A DNA stretch of 64,000 nt from Anaerolineales bacterium (GCA_019637675.1 JAHBVE010000001.1:682001-746000), one strand, 5' to 3'; numbered from the stretch's first letter, positions 43,764-55,436 are shown. The notes: generated by a model not told the origin, from the sequence alone. Program-made: numbers and translations.

Positions 43764-44692
43764 TGCACGTGAGCGAGCGCACACTCCCCATCGCCGCACT
43801 CCAAGCGGCCTTTGGTGACCGCCTCCGGCTTGATGAGCCGGTGGGGCGGCTCACCTCTGCGCGCATCGGCGGCAACGCCGATGCGCTGGTCGGCGTGCGC
43901 TCGGCGGATGAGCTGGCTCAGACCGTCGAGACCCTCTGGCAGCTCGAGCTGCCGTACTTGGTCATGGGCGGCGGCTCGAACATGCTCGTCAGCGATGCTG
44001 GCGTCCGCCAGGTGGTGGTGCTCAACCAGGCCAACAAGGTCGAGTTCCACGAGAGCGCCGTCTGGGCCGAATCCGGCGCAGGGCTTGGCTCCCTGGCCCG
44101 CCAGGCGGCCCGCAAGGGCCTGGGCGGGCTGGAGTGGGCCGCCGGGGTGCCTGGCACCCTGGGCGGCGCGGTCGCCGGCAACGCCGGCGCCCACGGCGGC
44201 GACATGGCCGGCTGCCTGCAGCTGGCAACAATCTTGCATCATGAGAAGGGCCGCCAGGACTGGACTCTGGCGGATTTGGGCTTTGCCTACCGCGAAAGCT
44301 GGCTGAAGCGCAATCCCGGCCAGGCCGTCGTGCTCAGCGCCCAGTTGGCGCTGACCCCCCGGCCCGAGGCCGAGATCCGCGCTGAGATGGATACCTTCCA
44401 GGCCTACCGCCGGCTGACCCAGCCGCCGGGCGCCAGCATGGGCTCCATGTTCAAGAACCCGGCCGGCAACAGCGCCGGGCGGCTGATCGAGCAAGCTGGC
44501 TTGAAGGGCAAACGCATCGGCAATGCCCAGATCAGTCCGCTGCACGGCAATTTCTTCCTCAACTTAGGGGAGGCGCGTGCGGCCGATGTATATGCACTTA
44601 TTCAGGAAGCACGCCAGGCGGTCCTCAAGACCGCCGGCATCGAGTTGGAGTTGGAAGTACAGCTGGTGGGTGAATGGCCCCAGCAAGACTAG
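43763..44692 (+). CDS. murB: UDP-N-acetylenolpyruvoylglucosamine reductase MurB
   Basis: A 309-residue FAD enzyme that reduces enolpyruvyl-UDP-GlcNAc to UDP-MurNAc. SARIGGNADALVGV, the FAD-binding YLVMGGGSNMLVSDAGV, the GVPGTLGGAVAGNAGAHGG loop, PPGASMGSMFKNPAGNSAGRLIEQAGLKG and a final Glu-containing ELEVQLVGEW are typical. Its length and SMFKNP pattern indicate a type II MurB. The ATG shares 1 bp with the preceding stop. Confidence 0.95.
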   Translation: MHVSERTLPIAALQAAFGDRLRLDEPVGRLTSARIGGNADALVGVRSADELAQTVETLWQLELPYLVMGGGSNMLVSDAGVRQVVVLNQANKVEFHESAVWAESGAGLGSLARQAARKGLGGLEWAAGVPGTLGGAVAGNAGAHGGDMAGCLQLATILHHEKGRQDWTLADLGFAYRESWLKRNPGQAVVLSAQLALTPRPEAEIRAEMDTFQAYRRLTQPPGASMGSMFKNPAGNSAGRLIEQAGLKGKRIGNAQISPLHGNFFLNLGEARAADVYALIQEARQAVLKTAGIELELEVQLVGEWPQQD

Positions 44693-44697
44693 GAAAC

Positions 44698-45819
44698 ATG
44701 GCAGAGACTAAGATCAACATCGCAGTTATTTTCGGCGGCCGCTCCGGCGAGCACGCCGTTTCGCTCATGTCAGCCAAGTTTGTGCTGCAGATGTTGAACC
44801 CTGCCCGCTACCAGGTCATCCAGATCGGCATCACCCGTGATGGCGCATGGTACGCCGGCGACGGTGTGCTGGCCGCCCTGGAAGCCGAAGACGTCAGCGG
44901 CCTGCAAGCCGCTACCTTGCTGGCCGACCCGACCCGCGCGGGCATCAAGAGCATCTTCGCCACCGAAGGTGGCGAGATGCTAAAGACCCTGGCCGATGTA
45001 GACGTGGTCTTCCCCGTGCTGCACGGCACCTACGGCGAAGACGGCACGCTGCAAGGCCTGCTGGAGATGGCCGGCGTCGCTTACGTCGGCGCGGGCGTGC
45101 TCGGCTCCTCAGTGGGGATGGACAAAGCCCTCTTCGCCGATGTGATGAAAGCCAACAACATTCCTGTCGCAGACAGCGTGCTGTTGCTGCGCAGCGAGAT
45201 CCAGAACGACACCGAAGCCGCCATCGCCAAGGCCGAGGCGGTCAGCAGCTATCCGCTGTTCATCAAGCCAGCCAACCTCGGCTCCTCGGTCGGCGTCAGC
45301 AAGGCCACCAGCCGCGCCGACCTGCTCGAGGCGCTGATGTACGCCGCTCAGTACGACCGCCGCATCGTCGTGCAGCGCGGCTACAACGCTCGCGAGATCG
45401 AGGTCAGCGTGCTCGGCAACGACCAGCCCCAGGCTTCGGTCTGCGGTGAGGTCGCCCCCGAAGCCGAGTTCTACAGCTACGAAGCCAAGTACCACGACGA
45501 CCGCTCCAAGACCTACATCCCGGCCGATATTCCCGCCGAGACCAGCACCCGTATCCGCCAGCTTGCCGTGCAGGCCTACCTGGCGTGCGATCTGGCCGGT
45601 CTGGCCCGCGTAGATTTCTTCCTTGACCGGGATACCGGTGAAGTCGTGCTCAACGAAGTCAACACCTTGCCCGGCTTCACCTCCATCAGCATGTATCCCC
45701 AGTTGTGGAAGGCCAGCGGCCTGGATGGGGAAGCCCTGGTGGACCGTTTGATCGAACTGGCACTGGAGCGCCGCAATGAGCGCGCTGCCACCGTGCACGA
45801 ATACAGGAGGGGCGGCTAA
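44698..45819 (+). CDS. ddl: D-alanine-D-alanine ligase
   Basis: A 373-residue ATP-grasp ligase. IAVIFGGRSGEHAVSLMSAKFV, VFPVLHGTYGEDGTLQGLLEMAGVAYVG, the ATP-binding LFIKPANLGSSVGVSKA and the metal-binding VLNEVNTLPGFTSISMYP are diagnostic. In the D-Ala pocket SVG... and the Tyr of YYS-type loops fit D-Ala rather than D-lactate specificity, though I could not test this. The ATG at 44698 follows murB by 5 bp; ftsQ overlaps its end by 1 bp. Confidence 0.95.
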   Translation: MAETKINIAVIFGGRSGEHAVSLMSAKFVLQMLNPARYQVIQIGITRDGAWYAGDGVLAALEAEDVSGLQAATLLADPTRAGIKSIFATEGGEMLKTLADVDVVFPVLHGTYGEDGTLQGLLEMAGVAYVGAGVLGSSVGMDKALFADVMKANNIPVADSVLLLRSEIQNDTEAAIAKAEAVSSYPLFIKPANLGSSVGVSKATSRADLLEALMYAAQYDRRIVVQRGYNAREIEVSVLGNDQPQASVCGEVAPEAEFYSYEAKYHDDRSKTYIPADIPAETSTRIRQLAVQAYLACDLAGLARVDFFLDRDTGEVVLNEVNTLPGFTSISMYPQLWKASGLDGEALVDRLIELALERRNERAATVHEYRRGG

Positions 45820-46799
45820 TGGCCACCGGTGAAAGCAGTCTGACCCGCGCAGAGCAGGTACGCGCCCGCCGCCTTGACCGGCGCGAGGGCAAGCCCATCT
45901 TGAACCGCCTGGCCACCAGCGCCAGCAAGGCGGCTAACGCCGCCCGCATGCCGCGCATGGTGGCCCGCAACGCCCAGACCGAGCGCCGCCTGCAAGAGCT
46001 GGCCGAGCGCAAGCTGCGCCGCCCGCGCTACATCAAGCTGGCCGAGGCCGGCGCCGAGCTGCGCCTGCCGGCCCTGCCCAGTGTGCAGGTCGGCTGGCGC
46101 GTGGTCTCCGCTTCGCTGGTGGGGCTGTGCCTCTTCCTGCTCTACAGCATGTTCGCTTCGGATACCTTCACCGTGGCGCGGGTCGCCTTGCAAGGCGCCC
46201 AGCGGGTGGATGGCAATGCCATCAACAGCGCCCTCGGCATCAGCGGCAGCAGCATCTTCGCCATCGAGCCGGACGAGCTCTACACGATCCTGCGTGACCA
46301 GTTCCCTGAACTCGAGCGCGTCTCGGTCAGCATCGCGCTGCCCGGGCGCGTCACCGTCACCGTCAAAGAGCGCGAGCCCATCATTGTGTGGGAGCAGGCA
46401 GGCCTGACCCTCTGGCTGGACGCTGCCGGGGTGGCCTTCATGCCCCAGGGTGACGCCGCCAGCCTGATCCGCGTCACCGCGCTGGATGCTCCGCCCGCCA
46501 TGGCCAGCAACAACGTCACCAGCAGCCACCAGCTCATCCGGCCTGAGATGGTCTTCGTCATCCAGGCTCTCGATCGCATTGCCCCTGAGGATGCGCCGCT
46601 CATCTATGACCCGAAGCAAGGCTTCGGCTGGAGCGACCCTGGCGGCTGGCTGGTCTACTTCGGCCAGGATGGTCAGGACATTGACCAGCGCCTGGCCGTG
46701 TACCTGAAAATTTTGGATGAATTGCGGGCGCGCCGCATGGTCCCCACCATGATCAGCGTCGCCCAACTGCACGCCCCGTACTATAGGATGGACTACTAA
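45819..46799 (+). CDS. ftsQ: cell-division protein FtsQ (POTRA domain)
   Basis: A 326-residue bitopic protein. A long basic cytoplasmic region (1-90, with many Arg/Lys/Ala) precedes one membrane helix (VVSASLVGLCLFLLYSMF) and a POTRA domain (FTVARVALQGAQRVDGNAINSALGISGSSIFAIEPDELYTIL), followed by RVSVSIALPGRVTVTVKEREPI. FtsQ links FtsL/B to the Z ring. It overlaps both ddl and ftsA by 1 bp. Confidence 0.9.
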   Translation: MATGESSLTRAEQVRARRLDRREGKPILNRLATSASKAANAARMPRMVARNAQTERRLQELAERKLRRPRYIKLAEAGAELRLPALPSVQVGWRVVSASLVGLCLFLLYSMFASDTFTVARVALQGAQRVDGNAINSALGISGSSIFAIEPDELYTILRDQFPELERVSVSIALPGRVTVTVKEREPIIVWEQAGLTLWLDAAGVAFMPQGDAASLIRVTALDAPPAMASNNVTSSHQLIRPEMVFVIQALDRIAPEDAPLIYDPKQGFGWSDPGGWLVYFGQDGQDIDQRLAVYLKILDELRARRMVPTMISVAQLHAPYYRMDY

Positions 46800-48025
46800 T
46801 GGCCGCACCAATTGTCGTTGGCATTGATATAGGCACTACCAAAATTTGCACCATTGTTGCCCGCGTGGAGCAGGATGGCCGCGTGCGCGTGCTGGGGGTA
46901 GGGGTGGAACCCTCCCAGGGTGTCCGCAAAGGCACCGTGGTGGATATCAACGCCGCCACCCGCGCCATCGGCCACTCGATCGACAAGGCCGAGCGCAGCT
47001 CCGGGCTGGAGATCGCCTCGGCCCTGGTCAGCCTGGCCGGAGCGCATGTCACCTCCAACAACAATATCGGCGCGGTCGGCATCGCCAACCGCGTCATCAG
47101 CCATGATGATGTCGGCCGCGCCCTCGAAGTGGCTCGTGCCGTTGCCATCCCGCACAATCGTGAGGTCATCCATGTCATCCAGCGCGGCTTTATCGTCGAT
47201 GGGCAGGATGGGATTGCCATCCCCGTCGGCATGCACGGCTTCCGCCTCGAGGCCCAGGTGCACATCATCACTGCTGCCGCTTCGGTGGTGGATAACCTGC
47301 GCCAATGCGTCGCCGAGTCCAATGTCGGCGTCAGCCAGTTCGTGCTCAACCCGCTCGCCTCGGCGGAAGCCGTGTTGACCCCCACCGAGCGTGAGATGGG
47401 CGTGGTGGTCTGCGATATCGGCGGCGGCACGACCGACATGGCCATCTTCGTTGAGGGCGATGTGCAGCACACCAGCGTCCTGGGCGTCGGCGGCAACCAT
47501 GTGACCTCAGACATTGCCCACGGCCTGCGCTTGCCCTTCTCGCAGGCGGAGGAGATCAAGCTGCGCTACGGCCACGCCCTGCCGGTCGAGATCGACCCGG
47601 CCGAGACCTTCGCCGTCAAAGCTGTCGGCGCGGCCGAAGCCATCGACATCAATCGCCATGAGATGAGCCAGATCATCGAGGCTCGCATGGAAGAAGTCTT
47701 CACCCTGCTGCATGAGGAGATCGGCCGCACGGGCTACGCCGAGCTGTTGCCCGCCGGCGTCGTGCTCACCGGCGGCAGCAGCGCCATCAAGGGCCTGCCG
47801 GAGCTGGCCAGCCGCGTGCTGGGCATGCCTGTGCGCATCGGCCAGCCGGAGAAGCTCACCGGCATCGTGGATAAGCTGCAGTCGCCCGCCTACGCCACCA
47901 GCGTGGGCCTGCTCAAGTGGGCCGTCTTGATGAACGAGGTCAGTCCCAACACCGCCTCGCAGAATGGGCACGGCCCGCAAAAGAACATTGACTGGAAAGA
48001 GATGCTGCGCCGTTTCCTGCCCTAA
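46799..48025 (+). CDS. ftsA: cell-division protein FtsA
   Basis: A 408-residue actin-like ATPase tethering FtsZ to the membrane. VVGIDIGTTKICTIVA (phosphate 1), CDIGGGTTDMAIF (phosphate 2) and VVLTGGSSAIKGLPELA (adenosine) are visible, with the FtsA-specific 1C domain between. The C-terminal KNIDWKEMLRRFLP is the likely amphipathic membrane-targeting helix. It precedes ftsZ by 92 bp. Confidence 0.96.
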   Translation: MAAPIVVGIDIGTTKICTIVARVEQDGRVRVLGVGVEPSQGVRKGTVVDINAATRAIGHSIDKAERSSGLEIASALVSLAGAHVTSNNNIGAVGIANRVISHDDVGRALEVARAVAIPHNREVIHVIQRGFIVDGQDGIAIPVGMHGFRLEAQVHIITAAASVVDNLRQCVAESNVGVSQFVLNPLASAEAVLTPTEREMGVVVCDIGGGTTDMAIFVEGDVQHTSVLGVGGNHVTSDIAHGLRLPFSQAEEIKLRYGHALPVEIDPAETFAVKAVGAAEAIDINRHEMSQIIEARMEEVFTLLHEEIGRTGYAELLPAGVVLTGGSSAIKGLPELASRVLGMPVRIGQPEKLTGIVDKLQSPAYATSVGLLKWAVLMNEVSPNTASQNGHGPQKNIDWKEMLRRFLP

Positions 48026-48064
48026 ATTGCGGGCGGGAAATGAGCGAACAGTCTATATTTGAAT

Positions 48065-48091
48065 CTTAAGTGTCGCAGCATTGCACTTAAG
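48065..48091 (+). other. inverted repeat in the ftsA-ftsZ gap
   Basis: CTTAAGTG (48065-48072) and CACTTAAG (48084-48091) form a perfect inverted repeat with an 11-bp spacer, 26 bp before ftsZ. It could be a dimeric operator (19-bp centre-to-centre) or an RNA hairpin. A TATATT is at 48054-48059 but no -35 is evident. Confidence 0.45.
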
Positions 48092-48117
48092 CATATCGCT
48101 TAGCTTGGAGGAGCTAA

Positions 48118-49239
48118 ATGGCAAACAACAATCACACTGAAGCACTGGCCCGCATCAAAGTTGTGGGCGTGGGTGGCGGCGGTTGCAACGCTGTCAACCG
48201 CATGATCGAGCAGGGCATGCCCGGCATTGAGTTCGTGGCGGTGAACACGGACGCCCAGGCCCTGCAATTCTCCAACGCGCCCATCAAGGTGCGCATTGGC
48301 AACAAGCTCACCAAGGGCATGGGCTCCGGCGGCGACCCGGACACCGGGCGCAAGTCCGGCGAGGAATCCGCCGAAGAGCTGTATGAGGTCCTGCGCGGCA
48401 CCGACATGGTGTTCGTTACCGCCGGCATTGGCGGCGGCACCGGCACCGGCGCCGCGCCCATCGTCGCCCAGGTCGCCCGCGAGGTTGGCGCGCTGACCAT
48501 CGGCGTCGTCACCAGCCCCTTTGAATTCGAAGGCAAGCGCCGCAAGCAGAACGCTGAAGCCGGCATTGCCCGCCTAAAAGAGCACGTAGACACCCTCATC
48601 GTCATCCCCAATGACCGCCTGCTGCAACTCGTAGACAAGCGCGCCGGGCTCAACGATGCCTTCCGCGTGGCCGATGATGTGCTGCGCCAGGGTGTCCAGG
48701 GCATCTCTGAACTCATCACCGTACCGGGTCTCATCAACCTGGACTTTGCCGATGTGCGCACCATCATGTCCGAGGGTGGGGCGGCCCTGATGGCTGTCGG
48801 CGAGGCCGAGGGCGAGAACCGCGCCCAACTGGCCGCCGAAGCCGCCATCAATAGCCAGCTGCTCGACATCACCATTGATGGCGCCCGCGGCATCCTCTTC
48901 AACATCACCGGCGGCCCCAACATGTCGCTGTTCGAGGTCAACACCGCCGCCGCCATCGTCAAGGAAACCGCCCACCCGGATGTCAATCTCATCTTCGGCG
49001 CGGTCATTGACGAGAACATGGGCGACAAGGTGCGCATCACCGTCATCGCCACTGGCTTTGACCGCAAGGGCATGCCCCGCCGCATGCTGCGCACGCAGCC
49101 GGGCGCCCAGCCCGCGGCCCAGGGCCACGAAGGCCACATCCAGGCCGCCCCGCGCCAACAGGAAAGCGAGATGGCCGCCAACATCAACCCCAAGGATCTG
49201 GATATCCCCACCTTCCTGCGCAACCGCGTAGGCCGGTAG
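48118..49239 (+). CDS. ftsZ: cell-division GTPase FtsZ
   Basis: A 373-residue tubulin-like GTPase forming the Z ring. The nucleotide loop [14 protein letters not shown], the tubulin signature [10 protein letters not shown], the synergy-loop [19 protein letters not shown] and the conserved C-terminal peptide [10 protein letters not shown] (which binds FtsA) are present. The linker before the tail is short, about 40 residues. GGAGGAGC is a strong ribosome binding site. A terminator ends the dcw cluster right after it. Confidence 0.98.
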   Translation: MANNNHTEALARIKVVGVGGGGCNAVNRMIEQGMPGIEFVAVNTDAQALQFSNAPIKVRIGNKLTKGMGSGGDPDTGRKSGEESAEELYEVLRGTDMVFVTAGIGGGTGTGAAPIVAQVAREVGALTIGVVTSPFEFEGKRRKQNAEAGIARLKEHVDTLIVIPNDRLLQLVDKRAGLNDAFRVADDVLRQGVQGISELITVPGLINLDFADVRTIMSEGGAALMAVGEAEGENRAQLAAEAAINSQLLDITIDGARGILFNITGGPNMSLFEVNTAAAIVKETAHPDVNLIFGAVIDENMGDKVRITVIATGFDRKGMPRRMLRTQPGAQPAAQGHEGHIQAAPRQQESEMAANINPKDLDIPTFLRNRVGR

Positions 49240-49297
49240 TTCGCATTCTCTCGTAGGTGTACCACCGGGCGTACTATCCGACCCTCCACGGAGCCCG

Positions 49298-49336
49298 AAA
49301 AAGACCACGCTGCCTCACCGGGCAGCGTGGTCTTTT
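49298..49336 (+). terminator. terminator of the dcw cluster
   Basis: AAAGACCACGCTGCC (ending 49314) pairs perfectly with GGCAGCGTGGTCTTT (49321-49335) around a 6-nt loop, with A- and T-runs on both sides. Confidence 0.92.
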
Positions 49337-49384
49337 GTTTCAGCCGCATGTTTCGATTATGATTTTCCTTCACGGAGGCGCGCC

Positions 49385-50479
49385 ATGGCCCGCAAAGTCA
49401 AAGGATACGTTGAACTCTACTGGACCTGTCCAAGTTGCGCCAATCAGAATGCCGGCTCGCACGCCTACTGCATGTCATGCGGCAGCCCGCAGCCGCGCAA
49501 TGTAGACTTTCATCAGGGTAGCCTTAGTCAGCTCCTCACCGATGATGAAAAGATTCGCCGTGCCAAGCAGGGTGCAGATATCCACTGCGGCTTTTGTGGC
49601 ACGCGCAATCCCGCTGGCGCCAAAAATTGCTCTCAGTGCCAGGCTGACCTTACTGCCGGGGCTAGACGGGGCTCCGGCAAAGTGCTCGGGGCTTTCAAAC
49701 CAAATGCCCAGGGTGCGGTTGCCCCGCTGGAATGTCCAAGTTGTGGGGCGCTGAACGCAGGCACACGCCGCACCTGTGGTAGTTGCGGCGGCAGCCTGGC
49801 GCCCACTCCGCCGCCTGCTAAGGCGGCTAACCAGGCCAAAGCCGCTGGCAAGCCGTTGGGCCGCAAGGTCTTTGTGATTGTGGGTCTGGTGCTCTTTTCC
49901 CTTTGCGCCATTGTCTATTTTCTTTTTCTGCGCACCACCGAGATCGAAGCTATCGTCGCCGGCGTTGAATGGCAGCGTTCGGTCGTGGTGGAGCAGTACG
50001 GACCAGTTGAAATGGAAGCCTGGCTTGATCAGGTGCCAGGCAGTGCTGCCGGTCTTAGCTGCAGCGAGCGGGTGCGTACCACGCAGAACCAGCCGCCGAG
50101 CAATTCCCGCTTCCGTGAGGTCTGTGGCACCGAATATGTCGTCGACACCGGCAGCGGTTCCGGTGAGGTCGTCCAGGACTGCGTTTACGAGGTGTATGCC
50201 GACTATTGCTCCTATACCGTGGACGCCTGGGCGCCCTACGACACGGTCGAGCTGAGGGGCGTCGGCCTGAGCCCTCAGTGGCCGCAGCCTTCCCTCAACT
50301 CTGTTCAGCGCCTGGGTGAGCAGGAAGAGAGCTACATTTGCATCTTCCGCTCAGGTGGTGATACCTACCGATATCAAACCGGCGCCTATAGCCAGTTTCA
50401 GCGTTGCGTCACCGGCTCCAACTGGCTGCTCGAGATCAATAGTCTTGGTGGGGTGACATCCATTACGCCTGCCGATTGA
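49385..50479 (+). CDS. membrane-anchored triple zinc-ribbon protein
   Basis: A 364-residue protein with three C-x2-C ... C-x2-C units at residues 15-32, 68-85 and 117-134, one membrane helix at about 161-182, and a 180-residue extracytoplasmic part rich in Cys, Tyr and Trp (LSCSERVRTT, EVCGTEYVVD, QDCVYEVYADYCSY). The Cys pairs outside may form disulfides. I do not recognise the outer domain. The plan, zinc ribbons inside and a sensor-like part outside, suggests a signalling or binding role. It is a single gene between terminators and nrdR. Confidence 0.8.
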   Translation: MARKVKGYVELYWTCPSCANQNAGSHAYCMSCGSPQPRNVDFHQGSLSQLLTDDEKIRRAKQGADIHCGFCGTRNPAGAKNCSQCQADLTAGARRGSGKVLGAFKPNAQGAVAPLECPSCGALNAGTRRTCGSCGGSLAPTPPPAKAANQAKAAGKPLGRKVFVIVGLVLFSLCAIVYFLFLRTTEIEAIVAGVEWQRSVVVEQYGPVEMEAWLDQVPGSAAGLSCSERVRTTQNQPPSNSRFREVCGTEYVVDTGSGSGEVVQDCVYEVYADYCSYTVDAWAPYDTVELRGVGLSPQWPQPSLNSVQRLGEQEESYICIFRSGGDTYRYQTGAYSQFQRCVTGSNWLLEINSLGGVTSITPAD

Positions 50480-50559
50480 CTTGCGCAGCAGGTTGCCATA
50501 CGGGCCGCCGACGCGCGTCTTAAAGTTTCTGCGAAACGCAAATTTCGTGCCAAAAATGC

Positions 50560-50647
50560 TTGCGTGCCTAAAACCTGCATGCTAGAATGGCGAACTTTTC
50601 CCCCGAAATATAGCGGTACTTTTGTACTGCTCGCCATATATGGGGGC
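50560..50647 (+). promoter_or_regulatory. nrdR promoter with paired NrdR-like boxes
   Basis: A promoter TTGCGT (50560-50565)-17 bp-TAGAAT (50583-50588) is followed by two AT-centred 16-bp boxes, CCCCGAAATATAGCGG (50601-50616) and CGCCATATATGGGGGC (50632-50647). Their starts are 31 bp apart (three helical turns), the spacing known for NrdR box pairs. The inner GCGGTAC/GTACTGC arms can also pair. Confidence 0.7.
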
Positions 50648-50700
50648 AATTTGAGCAGTTCGGCAGTAGTTCAACAGTAGAGAGGCAAAGGACCCGCATT

Positions 50701-51162
50701 ATGTTGTGCCCGCATTGCAAAGACGCCAACCAGGAAGGCAGCAAGGTCATCGACACCACCCATGATGCGCGGGGTGGTATTCGCCGCCGGCGTGAATGCA
50801 AGAACTGCGGCAAGCGCTACAGCACCTATGAGCGACCCATCCTGGCCGCCCCGCTCATCATCAAGAGCGATGGTGGGCGTGAGGAGTTTGACCGCGAGAA
50901 GCTGATGCGCAGCGTGCAGCTTGCCTGCGTCAAGCTGCCCGTTGCCGCCGCCGAGATCGACCGCCTGGTCGGCGAGATCGAAACCAAGCTCATGCAGATG
51001 GAGAAGTCCGAAGTCTCGTCCCGCGTCGTCGGCGATATGGTCCTCGCCGGCTTGAAAGACCTCAGCGAAATTGCCTACATCCGTTTCGCCCTCGTATACC
51101 TCGGCCTGAATGACCTGCAGGCCATCCGCAAAGAAGTAGACAGCCTGATCGCAGCAAGTTGA
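50701..51162 (+). CDS. nrdR: transcriptional repressor NrdR
   Basis: A 153-residue repressor of ribonucleotide reductase genes. The N-terminal zinc ribbon (CPHC ... [13 protein letters not shown]) is followed by an ATP-cone domain ([24 protein letters not shown]), which senses ATP/dATP. The gene is followed directly by nrdJ and preceded by likely NrdR boxes, so it probably controls both itself and nrdJ. Confidence 0.96.
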   Translation: MLCPHCKDANQEGSKVIDTTHDARGGIRRRRECKNCGKRYSTYERPILAAPLIIKSDGGREEFDREKLMRSVQLACVKLPVAAAEIDRLVGEIETKLMQMEKSEVSSRVVGDMVLAGLKDLSEIAYIRFALVYLGLNDLQAIRKEVDSLIAAS

Positions 51163-51229
51163 CGCAGCACCACCCGCCCCCAAGCCGGGGGCGGAGTGTC
51201 GCTGCGTCCCCCGCACTATGGAGGAAGCG

Positions 51230-53816
<2,587 letters not shown>

Positions 53817-53824
<8 letters not shown>

Positions 53825-53849
53825 GCTGGGCTTCGCCCAGCCTAGCATT
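53817..53849 (+). terminator. hairpin at the end of nrdJ
   Basis: AATGCTAGGCTGGGC (53817-53831) pairs perfectly with its complement at 53835-53849 around a 3-nt loop. The nrdJ stop codon is in the left arm. The T-tract is poor (TTTAG). Confidence 0.65.
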
Positions 53850-53918
53850 TAGACTGATCTAAGGGTCGGCAGATTAGGCTCCGTTTCAGAGCTTAAAAAC
53901 GAATTCACTTCAGGACTA

Positions 53919-55337
53919 GTGATTGGCCCGATATACAAAGGCTGGTTTGTGAAGGACTCAATTGAAATTAAGGGGTTGTGGTGGCTGCCAGAAGATGACA
54001 ATATTCAGCTTCCTGGCACTCTTTCTTTTTCTCAGCAAAATGGCGCAATTCTGGAAATTATCGGCACATTTCGTGATCCTTTCTCCAACCAGAGACAAGA
54101 TGCAGCGGTCATCTTGGGAATGAGTCAAGATGGAAAACAGATAACTTTGCATCGATGTATTCCGATGAGTTGGTCTGCTCCAGTCATGAGCTTGGGTGCA
54201 GCAAAGTACAGAGCTCACCTTGTTTTTGAGGGAGTCCATTTTGAGGCAGAAGAATCCGCTTGCTTTAGCATGCTCACCGCTGCTTATTCAGATCTAGATG
54301 CATGGGTAGATATTTATGGATTTACGATTGACTATCTGCATGCTAAAGATGCTGCCTTTGAAGCACATGTTAACTATAAAAAACCATCTTCAATTTTGTT
54401 TGATATTCGAAATGATTTCCAGGCCGGCGTCAGTTTTGCTGTAAGTGGTCCTGCCATGCTATCTGTTCAAAAGGAGGCAATTATTAGGCAGGAGGCTTAT
54501 TTGTTTATCAAGACAGCAAACGATGATGATGTGCCTTTTAAGGACTTATTTGATCTTCTCAATCAATTTTCTTACCTTCATCAACTAGCTGTTCAGCGGA
54601 TGAATTATCCTATTAGGATTAAGGGCACTTCCAAGAGTAACACCCAACTTCTTTCAGATGGCACTACTTACTACCCCGACATTCATATTTATTTTCAACC
54701 TATTGAGCCATTTGTTCAGCGACAAGATAAATATGCACATGAAATGCTGTTTACTTTTAAAGATTTGGAGGATGAAAACTTAAAGGCTTGGTTTGCGGCG
54801 TTTCCAGATTATGCGACAATGATCCATCTGTATCGAAGCCTTTTCTATACCGATCGGCTGTTTATCGACACCCGATTTTTACACATTACTCAAGCCTTAG
54901 AGTCTCTTCACGGCATCTTGTTTGATGGTCGATATCTGAGTGAAGAGGAGTTTAGGAGGCGTAGAGAATTGGCGCTTGCGCCGCTCGCCGATGACTTACG
55001 AGATTGGGTTTCCTTGGCTTTGGGCAACGCAAACTACAAGCGTTTGCGCCTAAAAATTGCCGAACTGCTTGGGCCAAAGTTTCACTTGTTCGAGGGTTGC
55101 GTGGAAGATGTTGATAACTTCGTAAAGCGAGTAGTTGCAACTCGAAATTCATTCGTCCATCACAATGAAAGTAGCGATGCCTTTGCGCATGGTGAGGAAC
55201 TAGTAGCTGCTATTAATTTGTTGACTTATCTTTTTGAGGCATACATATTGGAGTTACTTCAGCTTCCTGAAGCAAGGATAAAGGAACTTTACAAGAGCCG
55301 AGTGCAAAGACATTTATCTAGATGGAGGCCTCTGTAA
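53919..55337 (+). CDS. ApeA-like HEPN protein (probable anti-phage abortive-infection ribonuclease)
   Basis: A 472-residue protein with clearly lower GC than all neighbours (many TTA, TTT, ATT and AAT codons), suggesting recent transfer. The N-terminal half has the ApeA N-terminal-domain pattern: IEIKGLWWLPEDDNIQLPGTLSF, then IIGTF and VILGMSQDGKQITLHRC. The C-terminal half is a HEPN domain of the Apea type: HEMLFTFKDLEDE, RFLHITQALESLHG and the ribonuclease motif R-x4-H at Arg409-His414 (RNSFVH). ApeA-type genes act as single-gene phage defence through RNA cleavage. GTG at 53919 is the only plausible start; its ribosome binding site (AGGA, 3 bp away) is poor. A hairpin overlaps its stop. Confidence 0.82.
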   Translation: MIGPIYKGWFVKDSIEIKGLWWLPEDDNIQLPGTLSFSQQNGAILEIIGTFRDPFSNQRQDAAVILGMSQDGKQITLHRCIPMSWSAPVMSLGAAKYRAHLVFEGVHFEAEESACFSMLTAAYSDLDAWVDIYGFTIDYLHAKDAAFEAHVNYKKPSSILFDIRNDFQAGVSFAVSGPAMLSVQKEAIIRQEAYLFIKTANDDDVPFKDLFDLLNQFSYLHQLAVQRMNYPIRIKGTSKSNTQLLSDGTTYYPDIHIYFQPIEPFVQRQDKYAHEMLFTFKDLEDENLKAWFAAFPDYATMIHLYRSLFYTDRLFIDTRFLHITQALESLHGILFDGRYLSEEEFRRRRELALAPLADDLRDWVSLALGNANYKRLRLKIAELLGPKFHLFEGCVEDVDNFVKRVVATRNSFVHHNESSDAFAHGEELVAAINLLTYLFEAYILELLQLPEARIKELYKSRVQRHLSRWRPL

Positions 55338-55355
55338 TCCTGCGTCAGGATTACA
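55333..55355 (+). terminator. hairpin at the stop of the ApeA-like gene
   Basis: TGTAATCCTG (55333-55342) pairs perfectly with CAGGATTACA (55346-55355) around CGT. The TAA stop is inside the left arm. There is no T-run, so termination strength is uncertain. Confidence 0.6.
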
Positions 55356-55436
55356 TAAAGCTGGCTAAGAATCCTCACTGACTCAGCTAGCTCAAATGCC
55401 AATCTTCGCTCAATCCTATTCCGCTGGTAGCTCACA

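Noticed and set aside
51163-51229. Cobalamin riboswitch for the B12-dependent nrdJ
   Set aside because: The gap is about 67 bp and shows no B12-box; control by NrdR upstream of nrdR explains regulation better.
53853-53918. Longer start for the ApeA-like protein
   Set aside because: The frame is open back to 53853 but contains no ATG, GTG or TTG before 53919.
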